A stretch of DNA of 64,000 nucleotides from Sorghum bicolor (lineage: Eukaryota; Streptophyta; Magnoliopsida; Poales; Poaceae): positions 13,323,104 to 13,387,103 of the forward strand of contig NC_012878.2 in the NCBI RefSeq assembly GCF_000003195.3. Direction: 5' to 3'. This document shows, piece by piece, positions 1 through 10,035 of this stretch (positions are counted from its first letter, which is position 1; every line of letters starts with the position of its first letter). A program made the position numbers and the translations under genes. The notes below the pieces were generated by a model that saw nothing but the letters and a program-made list of their open reading frames with translations, ran no database searches and was not told where the DNA came from.

Positions 1-657
1 TGTCTTCAAACCTTATCACTTCTCCTTCGTAGTCTACCCATCTGTCCTTGATGATTTGCCTCCTCTGGTTGCGGTTGCGTTGTCTTCTTCTTGTCCTGAC
101 CTGCTTAGAGTCTTCAACTATATAGTTAGGGTCAGTAAAATAGCGGTGTACCTTCTCAGAGGGGAAGTACACGTGGACTTCTCCGATTCCAATGTAGATG
201 ATAACTTTGATAGTGTTGAGGAATGGTCTTCCAAGGATGATGGGTGGATCGTACTCGTCTTCTCCCATGTCAATGACCTGAAAATCGTCTAGAGCTGAAT
301 GTATCTTGGTTGTAGGAGCATGGTTCCATGCAGGAGCTGATAAGTGACTGCGGCCATTATGTTGTCGTTAGATCCGGTGTCGTAGAGTGTCTTCTGAAAA
401 GAGTATCCATTGATTGTGCATTCGATGCTTGGAACACCAGGGTCGTCCTTCTTGATCAGGAAAGGTGACTTGAGTCGACGATCTTGACCTCCTCCGACAA
501 GGATCCAAAGTTTTAAATCTTCAGGACAAGACTTCTCACTGTCTTCATCCTTTAGGTGCATCATTTGATTAGGTGTGGACCTTGACATCCGCACCTCTTG
601 ATACGGTGTCACCTCTGTTCTTTGTTTGTCCAGCAGTTCGAAGTGCGGTGTTGGCAA
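1..657 (-). pseudogene. Retropepsin (aspartic protease) region of gypsy gag-pol, broken
   Basis: Read on the minus strand, residues near 420 to 370 give LYDTGSNDNIMA, which holds the DTGS catalytic motif of retroviral-type aspartic proteases. About 130 bases further on (near 270 to 200) the reading shows IILGRPFLNT, the usual flap-downstream ILGRPFL motif. After it comes a basic stretch (TRRRQRNRNQRRQ, about 110 to 70). The frame changes between the first block (stop at 289) and the second, so the gene is interrupted. The product would process gag-pol polyprotein in virus-like particles. Lineage is Ty3-gypsy by motif and context. The rest of pol lies off the left edge. Confidence 0.75.
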
Positions 658-2036
658 TATCCTGCTCAGTGTGTTTGTGCTCGTAGATCTAGGTCCTTCA
701 CTTGGTGGAGTCTAGGAGTTGTAAAACTCCTTCAGGTTTTGCTCGAAGTGTACCTGCTCATAGAGACAAGGCAGAGATCAAGTGCATGGGCCCTGTTGGT
801 GGAAAACACCAACAGAACCAAAAGTGTATTTGTTCTTCTCTAACCTTAAGCATAGTGAGCAAGACAAAGTTGATGGATAATAAGATCATGAGTGTAGTAT
901 TTAAAACATTTATCAGATCAGATGGCTTAAACTAATGGAAAGATAATCTATCTATATATATATATTTTGTTTATATCTTCCAAAGATTGAATGTGCAACA
1001 TATTAGCTTATATGATTAGGAGCGTGGGATCACGAAGGTAGTACTAAGAACATAGAGTAAAGGACTAAACATGCTGAATCAGTTGGGTTGGTTAATTTGG
1101 AGCTACAAATCATACATGTTTGTCTCTTTATTTATGTGAATGTTAGAACCAAGGAGAAGCTTATAAAAGCAATAGTCAAGTACCTTAAGATGTTACCTTA
1201 CTTGAAGAGTGATGGTATAGTATCACCTTGTGGAAGCTTTCCTTTCTTAGCGGTTGTGCTTCGTGTTTGTGGCACCCTCCATGAATCATCTCTTATGACC
1301 TACGTCTTTCTTGTGCAAATTGTTAAACTTCATGTGTCACTTTCTTCATTGAGTTTGTATCTCAGGACTTCCCAAGTTGATTTTGAAAGTTTTCCTGCAG
1401 GGGTTAGTCCGACAAAATATACCAATATCTACTCAAGCAGTTTTTAGTTCAGTAACCAAACTAGACTCCATGTCTAATCAGATTAAGGAAGGCTCTTTAA
1501 CCTAAGCACCATGCTTAATTTAAATGCCAATGGAAGTATGTTGAGTACTTCCAAACCAACACTTGCTAGTAAATAGATAAAGGTAGCATGACAGCATTTA
1601 TAGAGATCTACTCAAGTGGAGATGAAGTAGTGTGATTAGTACTTAACAAATTGAGCATCTCTCAAAGGTAGGGACAACCAACATAGCAACATGGCAAAGG
1701 ATGTTTTTATGTCAAGTTCTCCCCCAAACTTGAATTTTGTGAAATTCAAGTTTGGATGAATTTAATTCAATGTTGTATGATGGTTGGTTGGACATAACTT
1801 GTGCTTGTCATTCATCCGATCTTCTTGCTCCAATCCTGGAAAGGTTAGTGACAAGAATACCCGAAGGAATATTTCTACAATTATCTCAATATGCTCAATA
1901 CACGAGGCAATGATGCAAATTCATGTTACGATCTGATAAGTGCTTGTTTAAGGACGCTAAGCTTATCCTTGGGAAACCATCAAATTATGTCGGCGAAGTG
2001 GTTTCCCCTCCAACGCTGACCTATATCAAGATCAAC
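658..2036 (-). other. Internal non-coding stretch of the element
   Basis: No convincing gene is visible on either strand. Short open frames here lack recognisable motifs. The sequence is AT-rich and resembles the 3' untranslated part of the Tat-like elements seen at 14500-15340 and 18792-20280, again with a polypurine-like tract at its inner edge (1719-1732). It separates the 308-codon ORF from the protease region, an unusual order for gag-pol. It may mark a deletion or a composite element. Confidence 0.5.
1719..1732 (-). other. Polypurine-tract-like motif
   Basis: TCTCCCCCAAACTT on the plus strand is AAGTTTGGGGGAGA on the element's own strand. This matches the style of the polypurine tract next to the 3' LTR of the related element at 18779. 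Here no LTR follows, so it is either a relic or an internal tract. The function is inferred. Confidence 0.4.
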
Positions 2037-2963
2037 TCAACGAGATCTGCAATATTTATTATAGACATATGCATCGACAACCGCCCTTTTAAAGTTTTTA
2101 TAAATAGAAAAGAAGAGGGGGTTGGGGATCTCAAATGTGGTGATGTTGGAGAGACCAATTGATTGGGGAGATGTTTTATATGAGCAAGGACTTGGTGAGG
2201 TATTTATGAAATAACTTCCATGCTCACTGTTGTTTCTCTCATTCTCAAACTCCAAGGATGATTCTTCACGAATGCTTAAAATTCCTCTAGGATTGTCTCT
2301 CAAGTTTGTTTTATCTATCCATTCAATGGTGATAGCACATGGATTTTTAATGCCCTCTTGCCATTGATGTTGCTCTTCTCGATCCTCCTTCTTATGCATG
2401 GGATGTCTAGAGAGATTCATAGGATTATCGGGAGGCTCAAGAGAAAGAGCATAGTAGAAACTATTAAGCTCAAGGATGGGATGGATAGCCGAATCATGGG
2501 ATTGGAATGTTTGGAAATTGGCTATTGAAACTTCCTTTCCTTGCCTGGGAGATGATTCCTTCTCTATCTCTAAGATTTTTTTATGAAGACTAGTACAAGA
2601 AGGATGTCCACAAATGAAGACATACCTTCCTTTACTAATAGATAAAGAAACAAAGACTCTACCAAAGGTTATATGATTAAGACCAATATGAAAATATAGA
2701 GAAAAAACATGGTCTTGTAGGGCTAGGTCTAAACCAGAATTTATAGAAAGATTAACAGATTCCCTAGGTGTAGCTAAAAGTGCATTATCTTTTTGATTAA
2801 AAGATAGGACCTCAGCTATAGAAAAGGGTTGGTTTTGACCTATTGCAATCAACTCCGGACACAGATCATAATTAGGGGCAGGACTTGTTGACTCCCATGG
2901 TCTATGGCTGGTTTCCGAAGGTGCAAAGAATTCAATAATAGGTATGGAATTTGAGTTATCCAT
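2037..2963 (-). CDS. 308-codon ORF with gag-like N-terminus, unknown function
   Basis: Open frame starting at the ATG at 2963, in the leader about 100 bases inside the primer site. An upstream ATG in the same frame at 3146 lies in the LTR and would read through the primer site, so it was rejected. The first 48 or so residues (MDNSNSIPIIEFFAPSETS...) align by eye with the gag start of the Athila-like element at 10035, which reads MDTLNSIPI then FSAPMETS. After that, similarity stops: there is no capsid or zinc-knuckle motif. The rest is polar with a short aromatic/hydrophobic patch (VFSLYFHIGL, about residues 87-96). The ORF is intact, in contrast to the broken genes nearby. It could be a captured sequence fused to gag, or a fast-evolving gag. 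I do not recognise it. Confidence 0.5.
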   Translation of the reverse strand: MDNSNSIPIIEFFAPSETSHRPWESTSPAPNYDLCPELIAIGQNQPFSIAEVLSFNQKDNALLATPRESVNLSINSGLDLALQDHVFSLYFHIGLNHITFGRVFVSLSISKGRYVFICGHPSCTSLHKKILEIEKESSPRQGKEVSIANFQTFQSHDSAIHPILELNSFYYALSLEPPDNPMNLSRHPMHKKEDREEQHQWQEGIKNPCAITIEWIDKTNLRDNPRGILSIREESSLEFENERNNSEHGSYFINTSPSPCSYKTSPQSIGLSNITTFEIPNPLFFSIYKNFKRAVVDAYVYNKYCRSR

Positions 2964-3060
2964 AGAGATGAAAAAAATAAAAAGATAAAAGAATAAAAGT
3001 ATAAAAGTATAATACAAGATAATAGCAAGACTCAAAGTTATCTCAGCAAACCGTCTTTCT

Positions 3061-3077
3061 CCCCGGCAACGGCGCCA
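3061..3077 (-). other. Primer-binding site, tRNA-Asp type
   Basis: The element strand reads TGGCGCCGTTGCCGGGG, complementary to the 3' end of plant tRNA-Asp. It lies 8 bases from the LTR end (spacer AGCATTTC). It would prime minus-strand cDNA synthesis. Confidence 0.9.
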
Positions 3078-3085
3078 GAAATGCT

Positions 3086-4316
3086 TGTTGATATTTGGTA
3101 ACGCAATAAGGAAATGATCCGCAAGCGCACGGATATCGGTGAGCATTTCACCCGGGAGGTTTTCCAGAGTATCGTATTTATATTTTTACCACTGGGAGAA
3201 AGAGTGCATCTGACTAACCAAATCTATTGCTACTATCCCTTTAGGCTACAAAGAATGTTTCTCGATGTGAGTGATGTATAGAGAAGACTGCAACCGTAGT
3301 CTGGTCCTAACCTTGGTAAGGATGATCTACTGTTCTATTGGGGAAGCTTACGGAATCTAGACACCACAAAGGATGTTCGACCCGCACCTATAAACCCTAC
3401 CCGTCCTGCTAACAAGATATGGAATACAAAGGTAACTCAGAAATGTCACGTTCCTCGCTACTACCACGGTCCAGCTAGTCAGGGGATATCTATGAGTACC
3501 CTAGCCTAAACACCACGTTTACGCTAGCAATGATTACTCTAATACTCAACCGGAAGAGGATTAAAGTAAACTCATAAACCAAAGAACAATAAAACAAGAA
3601 CTTACTAGAATTAGAAGTCGAATTACTGAAGAATCTTAGAAGCAAGCCTCGGGTTAGGAGACTTGATCCCGCAGGTACAACTCGGAGTAGACACCGACAG
3701 GCCGGCCTTCCTCCGATCTACACCTCCACTCTATCTCCCTCAATCTAGTAGAAACTAGAAGATCTATTTCTACTTTACATTGGATGCTAAGCCTAAAAAG
3801 AAATATTATTTAGAGAAGAGGTTTTCCTTCGAGGGCACCCCTCAACTCTATGATAACTTCTTGTCTTCTCCAGGGGCCAGGGGGGTCTCCTTATATAGTC
3901 CTCCTCCTCTATGCATTTTTGGGTCAGTATGCGATGTGGTACTACGTTATCCTTGATCCTTTAGGTCGGTGGAACATTGTGTGCGAAGAGAGTCCCGAAC
4001 AGAGTCCAGGACAGGGCGGGCGCCTAGGGAAAGAGGGCGGGCGCCCTGGGCCTGGCCCCTTTCGGCCTCTACTTTCTTCCCGTGACTTTTGGAGTCTTCT
4101 AGATGGTAGAAAATTGCGCGGTGCGTTGATATCTCTATGTAATCCCGACATGTGGGCCTTTCTTCCTTATTTCCTGATAACCCCCTGCAGAAATAGACAA
4201 ACACCAAAACTCGTGGAATTCTGTCAGATAAAACCCAAAGTCTAGGTGTTGGTTGCATTTGGATCCTTTTCTTTATTTATTTGATGATTATATTTGGTAC
4301 TTAAGGACCGTCAACA
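3086..4316 (-). repeat. 5' LTR of Athila/Tat-like element
   Basis: 1231-bp long terminal repeat with terminal TGTTGA...TCAACA inverted repeats. The inner end abuts the tRNA-Asp primer site. It resembles the LTR at 11248-14499 once the insertions there are removed (about 1195 bp). Both share the region starting TGTTGATATT and the end with TCTTCTAGA and the AGAAATAGACAA stretch. A TATA box lies at 3891-3898. Confidence 0.88.
3891..3898 (-). promoter_or_regulatory. LTR TATA box
   Basis: CTATATAA on the element strand, in the middle of the LTR and followed by a C-rich/purine-rich leader, as expected for the U3/R boundary. It would drive the genomic RNA of the element. Confidence 0.55.
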
Positions 4317-7021
4317 GTCCACTCCTACCTGAGGAGGCAAATCCATGCTAAGCTGTCATGTCTTTGAGTTGTATAAGTCAAAAAGTTGGTAGTCAAGATG
4401 GACTTTAATCAACTATGAATAATAGACATTCTATGGAAAATTTGAGTTTGCCTTGGTATGCAAGTTGTAAAGTTGAGTAGTTGTCAAGATCTTTATTCTG
4501 TTTTCTCTCAAAGGATCCGTATCTCTTCCGAATCTCGAGGACGAGATTCATCTTAAGGGAGTAGAATTGTAACACCCTAAATTTTGCTTCTTTGAAAATA
4601 GAGCTAAAATAATTTATTTTGTATTTCTGTGCTCATGAAAATATAGTAAAATGAAATTTTTCCTTAAATTAAAATTTATCATAGGGTTTAGCAACATTGT
4701 TCTGCATACATGCTGGTATATATGTTTTATGTGATGTTCGTTTTTTGCTCTTTTGTGTGTTGAGACTAAGCAAAGTTTTAAAATTTCGTTTAGTAGAACG
4801 ATCTTCCTTGGTCAGTACATCTTTATCTTTATCTACAACCAAATTTCTTGTTTCTAAGCTCAAATTTTTATTAGGAGCTTCCTAAAATCTTTTCTTTATC
4901 ACTCAAAGCACTTTTTTAGTTCCTCGTCCATCAAGCACTCTCTACAAACTTTTCAGAAATTTTTCCAGCTTCTGTTCTCACTTTTCTATGAGCATGATCT
5001 AATTTTTAGATGCTCCAAACAATCTTCTCATGAGCTCCAAAAGCTTTATTCGGGTTCCCCATGTTCTATATTATCTCTGAGAATTTTTCTCGAATTTTCG
5101 GAGCTTTCAAAGTATTTTTCGTGGCTTAACTACTAATTTTGGACTTTTCTAGAATTATTTTATCCATCAAAATAAATAATTCCGAAAATAATATACCTCT
5201 TCCTATTTTTCCAACGTCAAAGCCCATAATAAATCCCAAAGACTATGTATTTACTAATGGGCTTTAATAATTAATTAGGCCTATTAGTAAAGATGAAGGT
5301 TGCAAATCAATTAGTACCATATCTTTAGTTGACGTGGAGATGGAGAGTTTCTCTCCCTATATATATATACCAACCCCTTAGGCAAAGCTAACAAAAAAAC
5401 TACCATATGAGAAGCTCCTAGTTTGGGAATTCCTAAGGTAGTAAACTTATTTTTTCCCCTTTCTATACATACTGTCTCCAAGCCGCTCAAGAGCTTCACA
5501 TCAAGGAAAGCCCGTGTCACTCCGTCAAGCTGCGTCGCATAAAGGAACTTGCTGTCCGTCGAGTCCAAGCCAGTCCACTCCCCATCCATTGAGATCGTCC
5601 TTGGTGAGCTCGTCAAGTCCACACTGGCTAGCCTTGTCGTGACACTTCTGTTCCAGTGGTGCCATGTCATCCGACCCACAGCCGAGGTGAGCAAGCCTGT
5701 TGTAGCATCGTATGTGCGTCCTGCTCCAATTTCCGGTTGCTAGCTTCATTACGTCATGGTGATGTCATGATGATGCAGATGGATTTTGTTGCCGTTTTTC
5801 TTTAGAAAAACAAATCTGGAAATACAAAAAAATTATACTAGCTTGTTTGGGCCATATCTTCTTTGTTTTAACTCTAATTTTCGTGATCTTTACGTCTGTG
5901 AGATCGTAGCGATGCGTAGAATCATTTTATAAACTTTTCATACTGTTTTTATATGAATGGTGTACTGTTCTAATTGTAGCTTTGTTTGCTTCGTGTTTGT
6001 TTGTCTCTGATTGTTTGTGTGTTGATGATTGATGATGGAGTCCAGTTGGAGAGCAATACTTCAGTGATCAAGATTAGAGTCGTGGACAACTAGTAAGACC
6101 AGCAGGATCAATAAGAGCGTTTGGATTAAGGCAAGTATAGCATTTGGATTTTATTTCTGTGACCATGATCCTGTGGCTAGATTAATGTTAATTAATAAAC
6201 AATAAAAGATGACTTTTTAGCAACTTGATGATTTGTCTGTAAGTGATAACCGGGACAACAGTTCAACCATGAGGGGCTATAATGGCTCTGGCTTTAGTTA
6301 AGTATGAGTAACTTTTCTAGCTCGTTAGCGGTTACCCGTGTGGCGCAATTGGGGAATAGCAGACCGTGGATTCCTGCGGGTGGATCACATGGACTGACTA
6401 ATGAAACCAAGCAGCCCTAACTTGTTAGACGAACCTTTGAAAGACTTCATAGTGATCCCTACCGACCTTCCTTGGTAGTGGGTTAAGAGGCTGATCACCT
6501 CGGGCGAAAGGGTAAATCATGACTCATGGGTAAAGATGTACAACCTCTGCAGAGTGTTTAAAACTGGTATACTAGCCGTGCTCACGTTCATGAGTGGCCT
6601 TGGGGATTCTTGCATTAAGGATGATGATTCTTGTTGTATTAAAATACCCATTATTTATTGTTTAATGCTTTACATTATTTATGTCACATTGATCATGAGA
6701 TTGTGGGAGCTATACAATCTAGTTGTATACTTGTTGAGTTCGACATCGACTCACTCTTGCTATTTCCTCCATACCTCAGGATGTGTTTTAGGCTTGTGAT
6801 CAACCAGTCAGTTGGATCCTGTAGAGAGGGGTTAATACCCAAAGTTTGGAGTGGTCTATCCATTGTTTGCTATTAAAGATTATCTCCTTTATACTATGTA
6901 CGTATTGTATTTATGCATTGTCTTTTGATATTACCCCTTATTTGTAGCTATATGTGGGATTTGACTTCTAAAACTGACATATGGTGCATATGTGATTTTG
7001 TCCTTAAACTTGGGTATTACA
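4317..7021 (+). mobile_element. Del/Tekay-like LTR retrotransposon, 3' end with LTR
   Basis: 4317-4567 is the last part of the internal region of a plus-strand chromovirus-type element. It ends with the sequence CGAGGACGAGATTC and a polypurine tract (AAGGGAGTAG, 4555-4564) directly before the LTR. 4568-7021 is the 3' LTR (2454 bp), starting TGTAACACCC and ending GGGTATTACA. The left part of the element is cut off at 4316 by the inserted Athila-like element. A TATA-like run lies at 5359-5369. The flank after 7021 (CTTAC) does not match the bases before 4568, as expected for a 3' LTR rather than a solo LTR. Confidence 0.85.
5359..5369 (+). promoter_or_regulatory. LTR TATA-like run
   Basis: ATATATATATA within CCCTATATATATATACC, in the middle of the Del-like LTR. 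The same arrangement is seen on the minus strand in the related LTR at 59438-62165. It is probably the retroelement promoter. Confidence 0.45.
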
Positions 7022-7276
7022 CTTACCCGATAAGACGATATTATACAAAGTTTACCAGAGTCAGAACCAGAGTGCATTAGCTATTTCCTTTTTCTTGATA
7101 TGATCTAGCCTAATTGTAGGGTTAAGTCTATATACTTAGTCATCATCACAGTTGTTCCCTATGGATACAATATTTAAAACCTTCGGATAAAATGTGACAC
7201 TAGTATGATATCTGTAAGCTTACGGATAATCCTACTAAAAACTTATTTAATGGAGTGCAATTAATTTATACCAACA
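7022..7276 (+). repeat. LTR fragment (3' end), plus strand
   Basis: Ends ACCAACA at 7276 and contains ATCTGTAAGCTTACGGATAA. This resembles the U5 end of gypsy LTRs in this window, for example the CCGCAAGCGCACGGATATC region near 3118. It interrupts the RNase H coding region of the next element at 7277 and is itself cut by the Del-like LTR at 7021. Its left half should lie outside the window. Family unknown. Confidence 0.45.
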
Positions 7277-9316
7277 CTCTTTTTTAGTAGTAGCATAATT
7301 AAGTTGAGGTCCTGTCAGAGTTTTGCTAGCATAAGCTATTGCATGATGCTTTTTTATCTTTAGTTTGTCCTAATACTGCCCCCCACAACATAATCAATAG
7401 CATCACACATAATTTCAAAAGGTAAAGACCAATCAGGGGGTTGAATGATTGGTGCTGAGATGAGTGCTTTCTTAAGAATTTCAAAAGCTTGTAAACATGC
7501 ATCATCAAATTCAAAAGGAACATCCTTACCCAATAAGCCAGTAAGAGGTCTAGCAATAAATGAAAAATCTTTCATAAACCTACGATAAAAACCAGCATGG
7601 CTAAGGAAACTCCAAATTCCTTTTATAGTAACAGGTAGAGGTAAATGCTCAATTACTTCTATTTTAGCTTTATCTATCTCAATGCCTCTTTCAGACACTA
7701 AGTGTCCTAGCACTATTCCTTCTCTAACCATAAAATGATATTTTTCCCAATTAAGGACTTAGTGCTTTTCTTCACACCTTTGCAAAACCTTATCTATAAT
7801 TTCTAGACAATCATCAAAAGTTTTTCCATAAACAGAAAAGTCATCCATGAAAACTTCCATAATCTTTTCAATCATATCAAAAAATATAGACATCATATAT
7901 CTTTGAAAAGAAGCAGGTGCATTACATAACCCAAAAGACATTCTACGATAGGCATAGGTTCCATAGGGACATGTAAAGGTGGTTTTGCTTTGGTCATCAA
8001 GATGGATAGGGATCTGGTGATACCCTGAATATCCATCTAAGAAACAAAAGAAGGAATAGTTGGCTAACCGCTCTAGCATCTCATCAATGAAAGGCAATGG
8101 AACTTGATCTTTCTTAGTTGCCTTATTAAGCTTTCTATAGTCTACGCACATCTGCCATCCTGTGATAGTGCGTTGAGGGATTAGCTCATTCTTCTCATTT
8201 TGGACAACAGTCATACCTCCATTTTTAGGTACAACTTGAACAGGGCTTACCCACTTACTATGCGGCACATCATAAATGATGCCTGCATGCAATAGTTTTA
8301 AAACTTCCTTCTTTACAACATCACTCATCGCATTGTTGAGTCTATGTTGGGGTTCTATAGATGGTGGAATATTAGGATCTATAGGAATGCGATGGGTGCA
8401 AAGAGCAGGACTAATTCCCTTGAGGTCTTGGAGTGAGTAGCCATCTATAGGATCTACAGGAATGCGATGGATGCATTGTTGAGTGATGTTTTTCTAGGAT
8501 TGCCATCAGACGAAGAGTCTGCTCCTGAGTGAGTTTATCACTTATAATGACAGGAGACTCTAGATTATCACCTAGAAAAGTGTATCTAAGACCAGTTGGT
8601 AAAGGTTTAAGCTCAATCGGAAGTTTAGGAGGTACTGCAAACTCATCTAAAGGTTCTTCCTCAGAAGGGTCAGCTTCTTCTATGAAGAATCTAGCTTCAT
8701 CTTCTAATCCTGATTTGGCTAAAAAGTCTAAGGATGTAGCTCTAAATTCCTCCAGTTCGTCTTCTTGTGGATAAAGTTTGGTCCTAGAGTTTAAAGAATG
8801 TGAGATGGACAATGGGAATTGAATTTTCTTGCCTAAGCGAATTTTAAGTTTCCCAGATTGTCCTTCATAGAGAAGTCACCTAAAAGATTGTCCTATCAAC
8901 AGGTCAAAGTCCCTTGTGTCAAAGATATAAAAACTTAAATGCACTGGGGTTCCTTCTACCTGGATGGATAGGATGTGAAGGATTCCTAAACTGGGGATAA
9001 TATGTCCTGAGGGTCTTCTCATGAATTTTATTGTTGGGATTAGTACCATGTCTTGTATTAAATGTTCTACAAAAGACATAGACATGATATTTACCCCTAC
9101 AACTAGATTATAGAGATCTTTTATTTGATCCATATTGATTATGCAATGAATTAGAATAGAAGATGAGTCTAAACGGATTATTTCAGTGGAAAGCTCTGAT
9201 TCTTCTAACCATTCATTTTTCATAATAGATGCTAATTCTCCTGAGGTTCTTCTAGAGGCTCTATGTCTAGCATAAAATCTAGAAATAGAATTTCTTCTTT
9301 TTCTTGCTCTAGACAT
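7277..9316 (-). pseudogene. Athila-like pol: protease-like, reverse transcriptase, RNase H start
   Basis: Minus-strand reading in pieces. 9316 to 8876 is a degenerate retropepsin-like domain ending DFDLLIGQSFR, in place of ILGRPFL. 8812 to 8411 is the linker to RT. 8328 to 7759 is the RT core with KLNKATKKDQVPLPFID, YSGYHQIPI, TCPYGTYAYRRMSFGLC and the catalytic FMDDFSVYG (the YxDD equivalent). 7731 to about 7277 covers the RT thumb/connection and the beginning of RNase H (AYASKTLTGPQLNYAT). A stop separates the RT halves at about 7758, and frames change between domains. The RT signature fits the Athila lineage. The gene copies genomic RNA into DNA inside virus-like particles. It is non-functional here because of stops, frameshifts and the cut at 7277. 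Confidence 0.88.
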
Positions 9317-10035
9317 GTGTTAGCTGAAGTAGATGGTGTGTCCGGTGGAGGGTTGGTTTTAGCTAACTGGGGTTGAGGCTCTACTTCTATGAGGTAATCT
9401 AATTCAGTGGATAGGATTTGATCTAGGATTGATCTTGCTTTCTCAGAAGAGACATGCAAGAAAGATCCTCCTAAAGTAGTGTCGAGCAACTTTCTACTTT
9501 CTCTACTCAGACCTTTATAAAAATGTTGTAAAAGAATAGGGTCCGGTAGACTAAGGTCCCGGCCGGATGCTAAGAGTGTAGTAAATCGATTCTAGGCTAA
9601 AGCCAAGGATTCTTTAGATTCTTGCTTTATAGTGAGAACCTTGACTCTAAGGTCGATGATTTGGGAGATGGGATAGAAATCTAGGCAAAAGTTTGAATGT
9701 AAAGATCCCCAGTCTCCTTGTTGCTTACCTACAGCTCTATTATACCATTGTCTAGCTTTTCCCTTTAGTGAAAAAGGAAATAGCTTCCAACAGAGAGTTT
9801 CATCAGATATGCCTTCAATGCGAAGACAGTCACATGTTTGCTCAAAGTCTCTAATGTGTAGGTAAGGATCTTCATCTCCTTCTCCTGAAAAGGATAGGCT
9901 TTGGACCAATGCAATCAACCGCGGACTCAGCCTATAGCTACATGTTTGGATAGGTTGTGATGACTCATGTGGCACTAGGCTAGTCTCCATGGGTGCAGAG
10001 AACTAAAGGATAGGAATGGAATTTAAGGTATCCAT
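9232..10035 (-). pseudogene. Athila-like gag, broken
   Basis: Start ATG at 10035 (MDTLNSIPI), stop at codon 11, then reading resumes (FSAPMETS). The capsid-like core includes LFPFSLKGKARQWYNRA, a conserved Ty3-gypsy gag block, at about 9790-9740. A further stop lies at 9592 where a tryptophan codon would be expected, and the same frame then continues through HFYKGLSRESRKLLDTT (about 9520-9470) into the C-terminal part ending at 9232. Gag forms the particle shell. At least two nonsense changes make it dead. The start lies in the duplicated block, so the true leader is displaced by about 1.1 kb. Confidence 0.82.

Larger units (their letters stand above)
1..4316 (-). mobile_element. Athila/Tat-like LTR retrotransposon, 5' part
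   Basis: Minus-strand Ty3-gypsy element running off the left edge of the window. In its own direction it shows a 5' LTR (4316 to 3086), a primer-binding site matching the 3' end of tRNA-Asp (3077 to 3061), a gag-like start fused to an unfamiliar ORF (2963 to 2037), a long gap, and a retropepsin region (657 to 1). The tRNA-Asp primer site is typical of the Athila/Tat lineages. The right end meets Del-like internal sequence at 4317, so this element inserted into that older element. The 3' LTR and target duplication lie outside the window. No reverse transcriptase is visible in the part present. Confidence 0.85.

Noticed and set aside
2964..3146. N-terminal extension of the 308-codon ORF, with a membrane-like hydrophobic stretch
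   Set aside because: These 61 codons translate the LTR end, the primer-binding site and the leader. They are an accident of frame.
6536..6876. Recurring hydrophobic frame starting MYNLCRV (also at 25791, 32439, 36053, with a relative at 47675)
   Set aside because: The similarity between copies comes from LTR repetition. Lengths and frames differ in each copy, with indels not in multiples of three, so there is no sign of protein conservation.
4568..7021. Considered as a solo LTR
   Set aside because: The 5-bp flanks do not match and the left flank is the polypurine tract and internal end of the element, so it is a 3' LTR.
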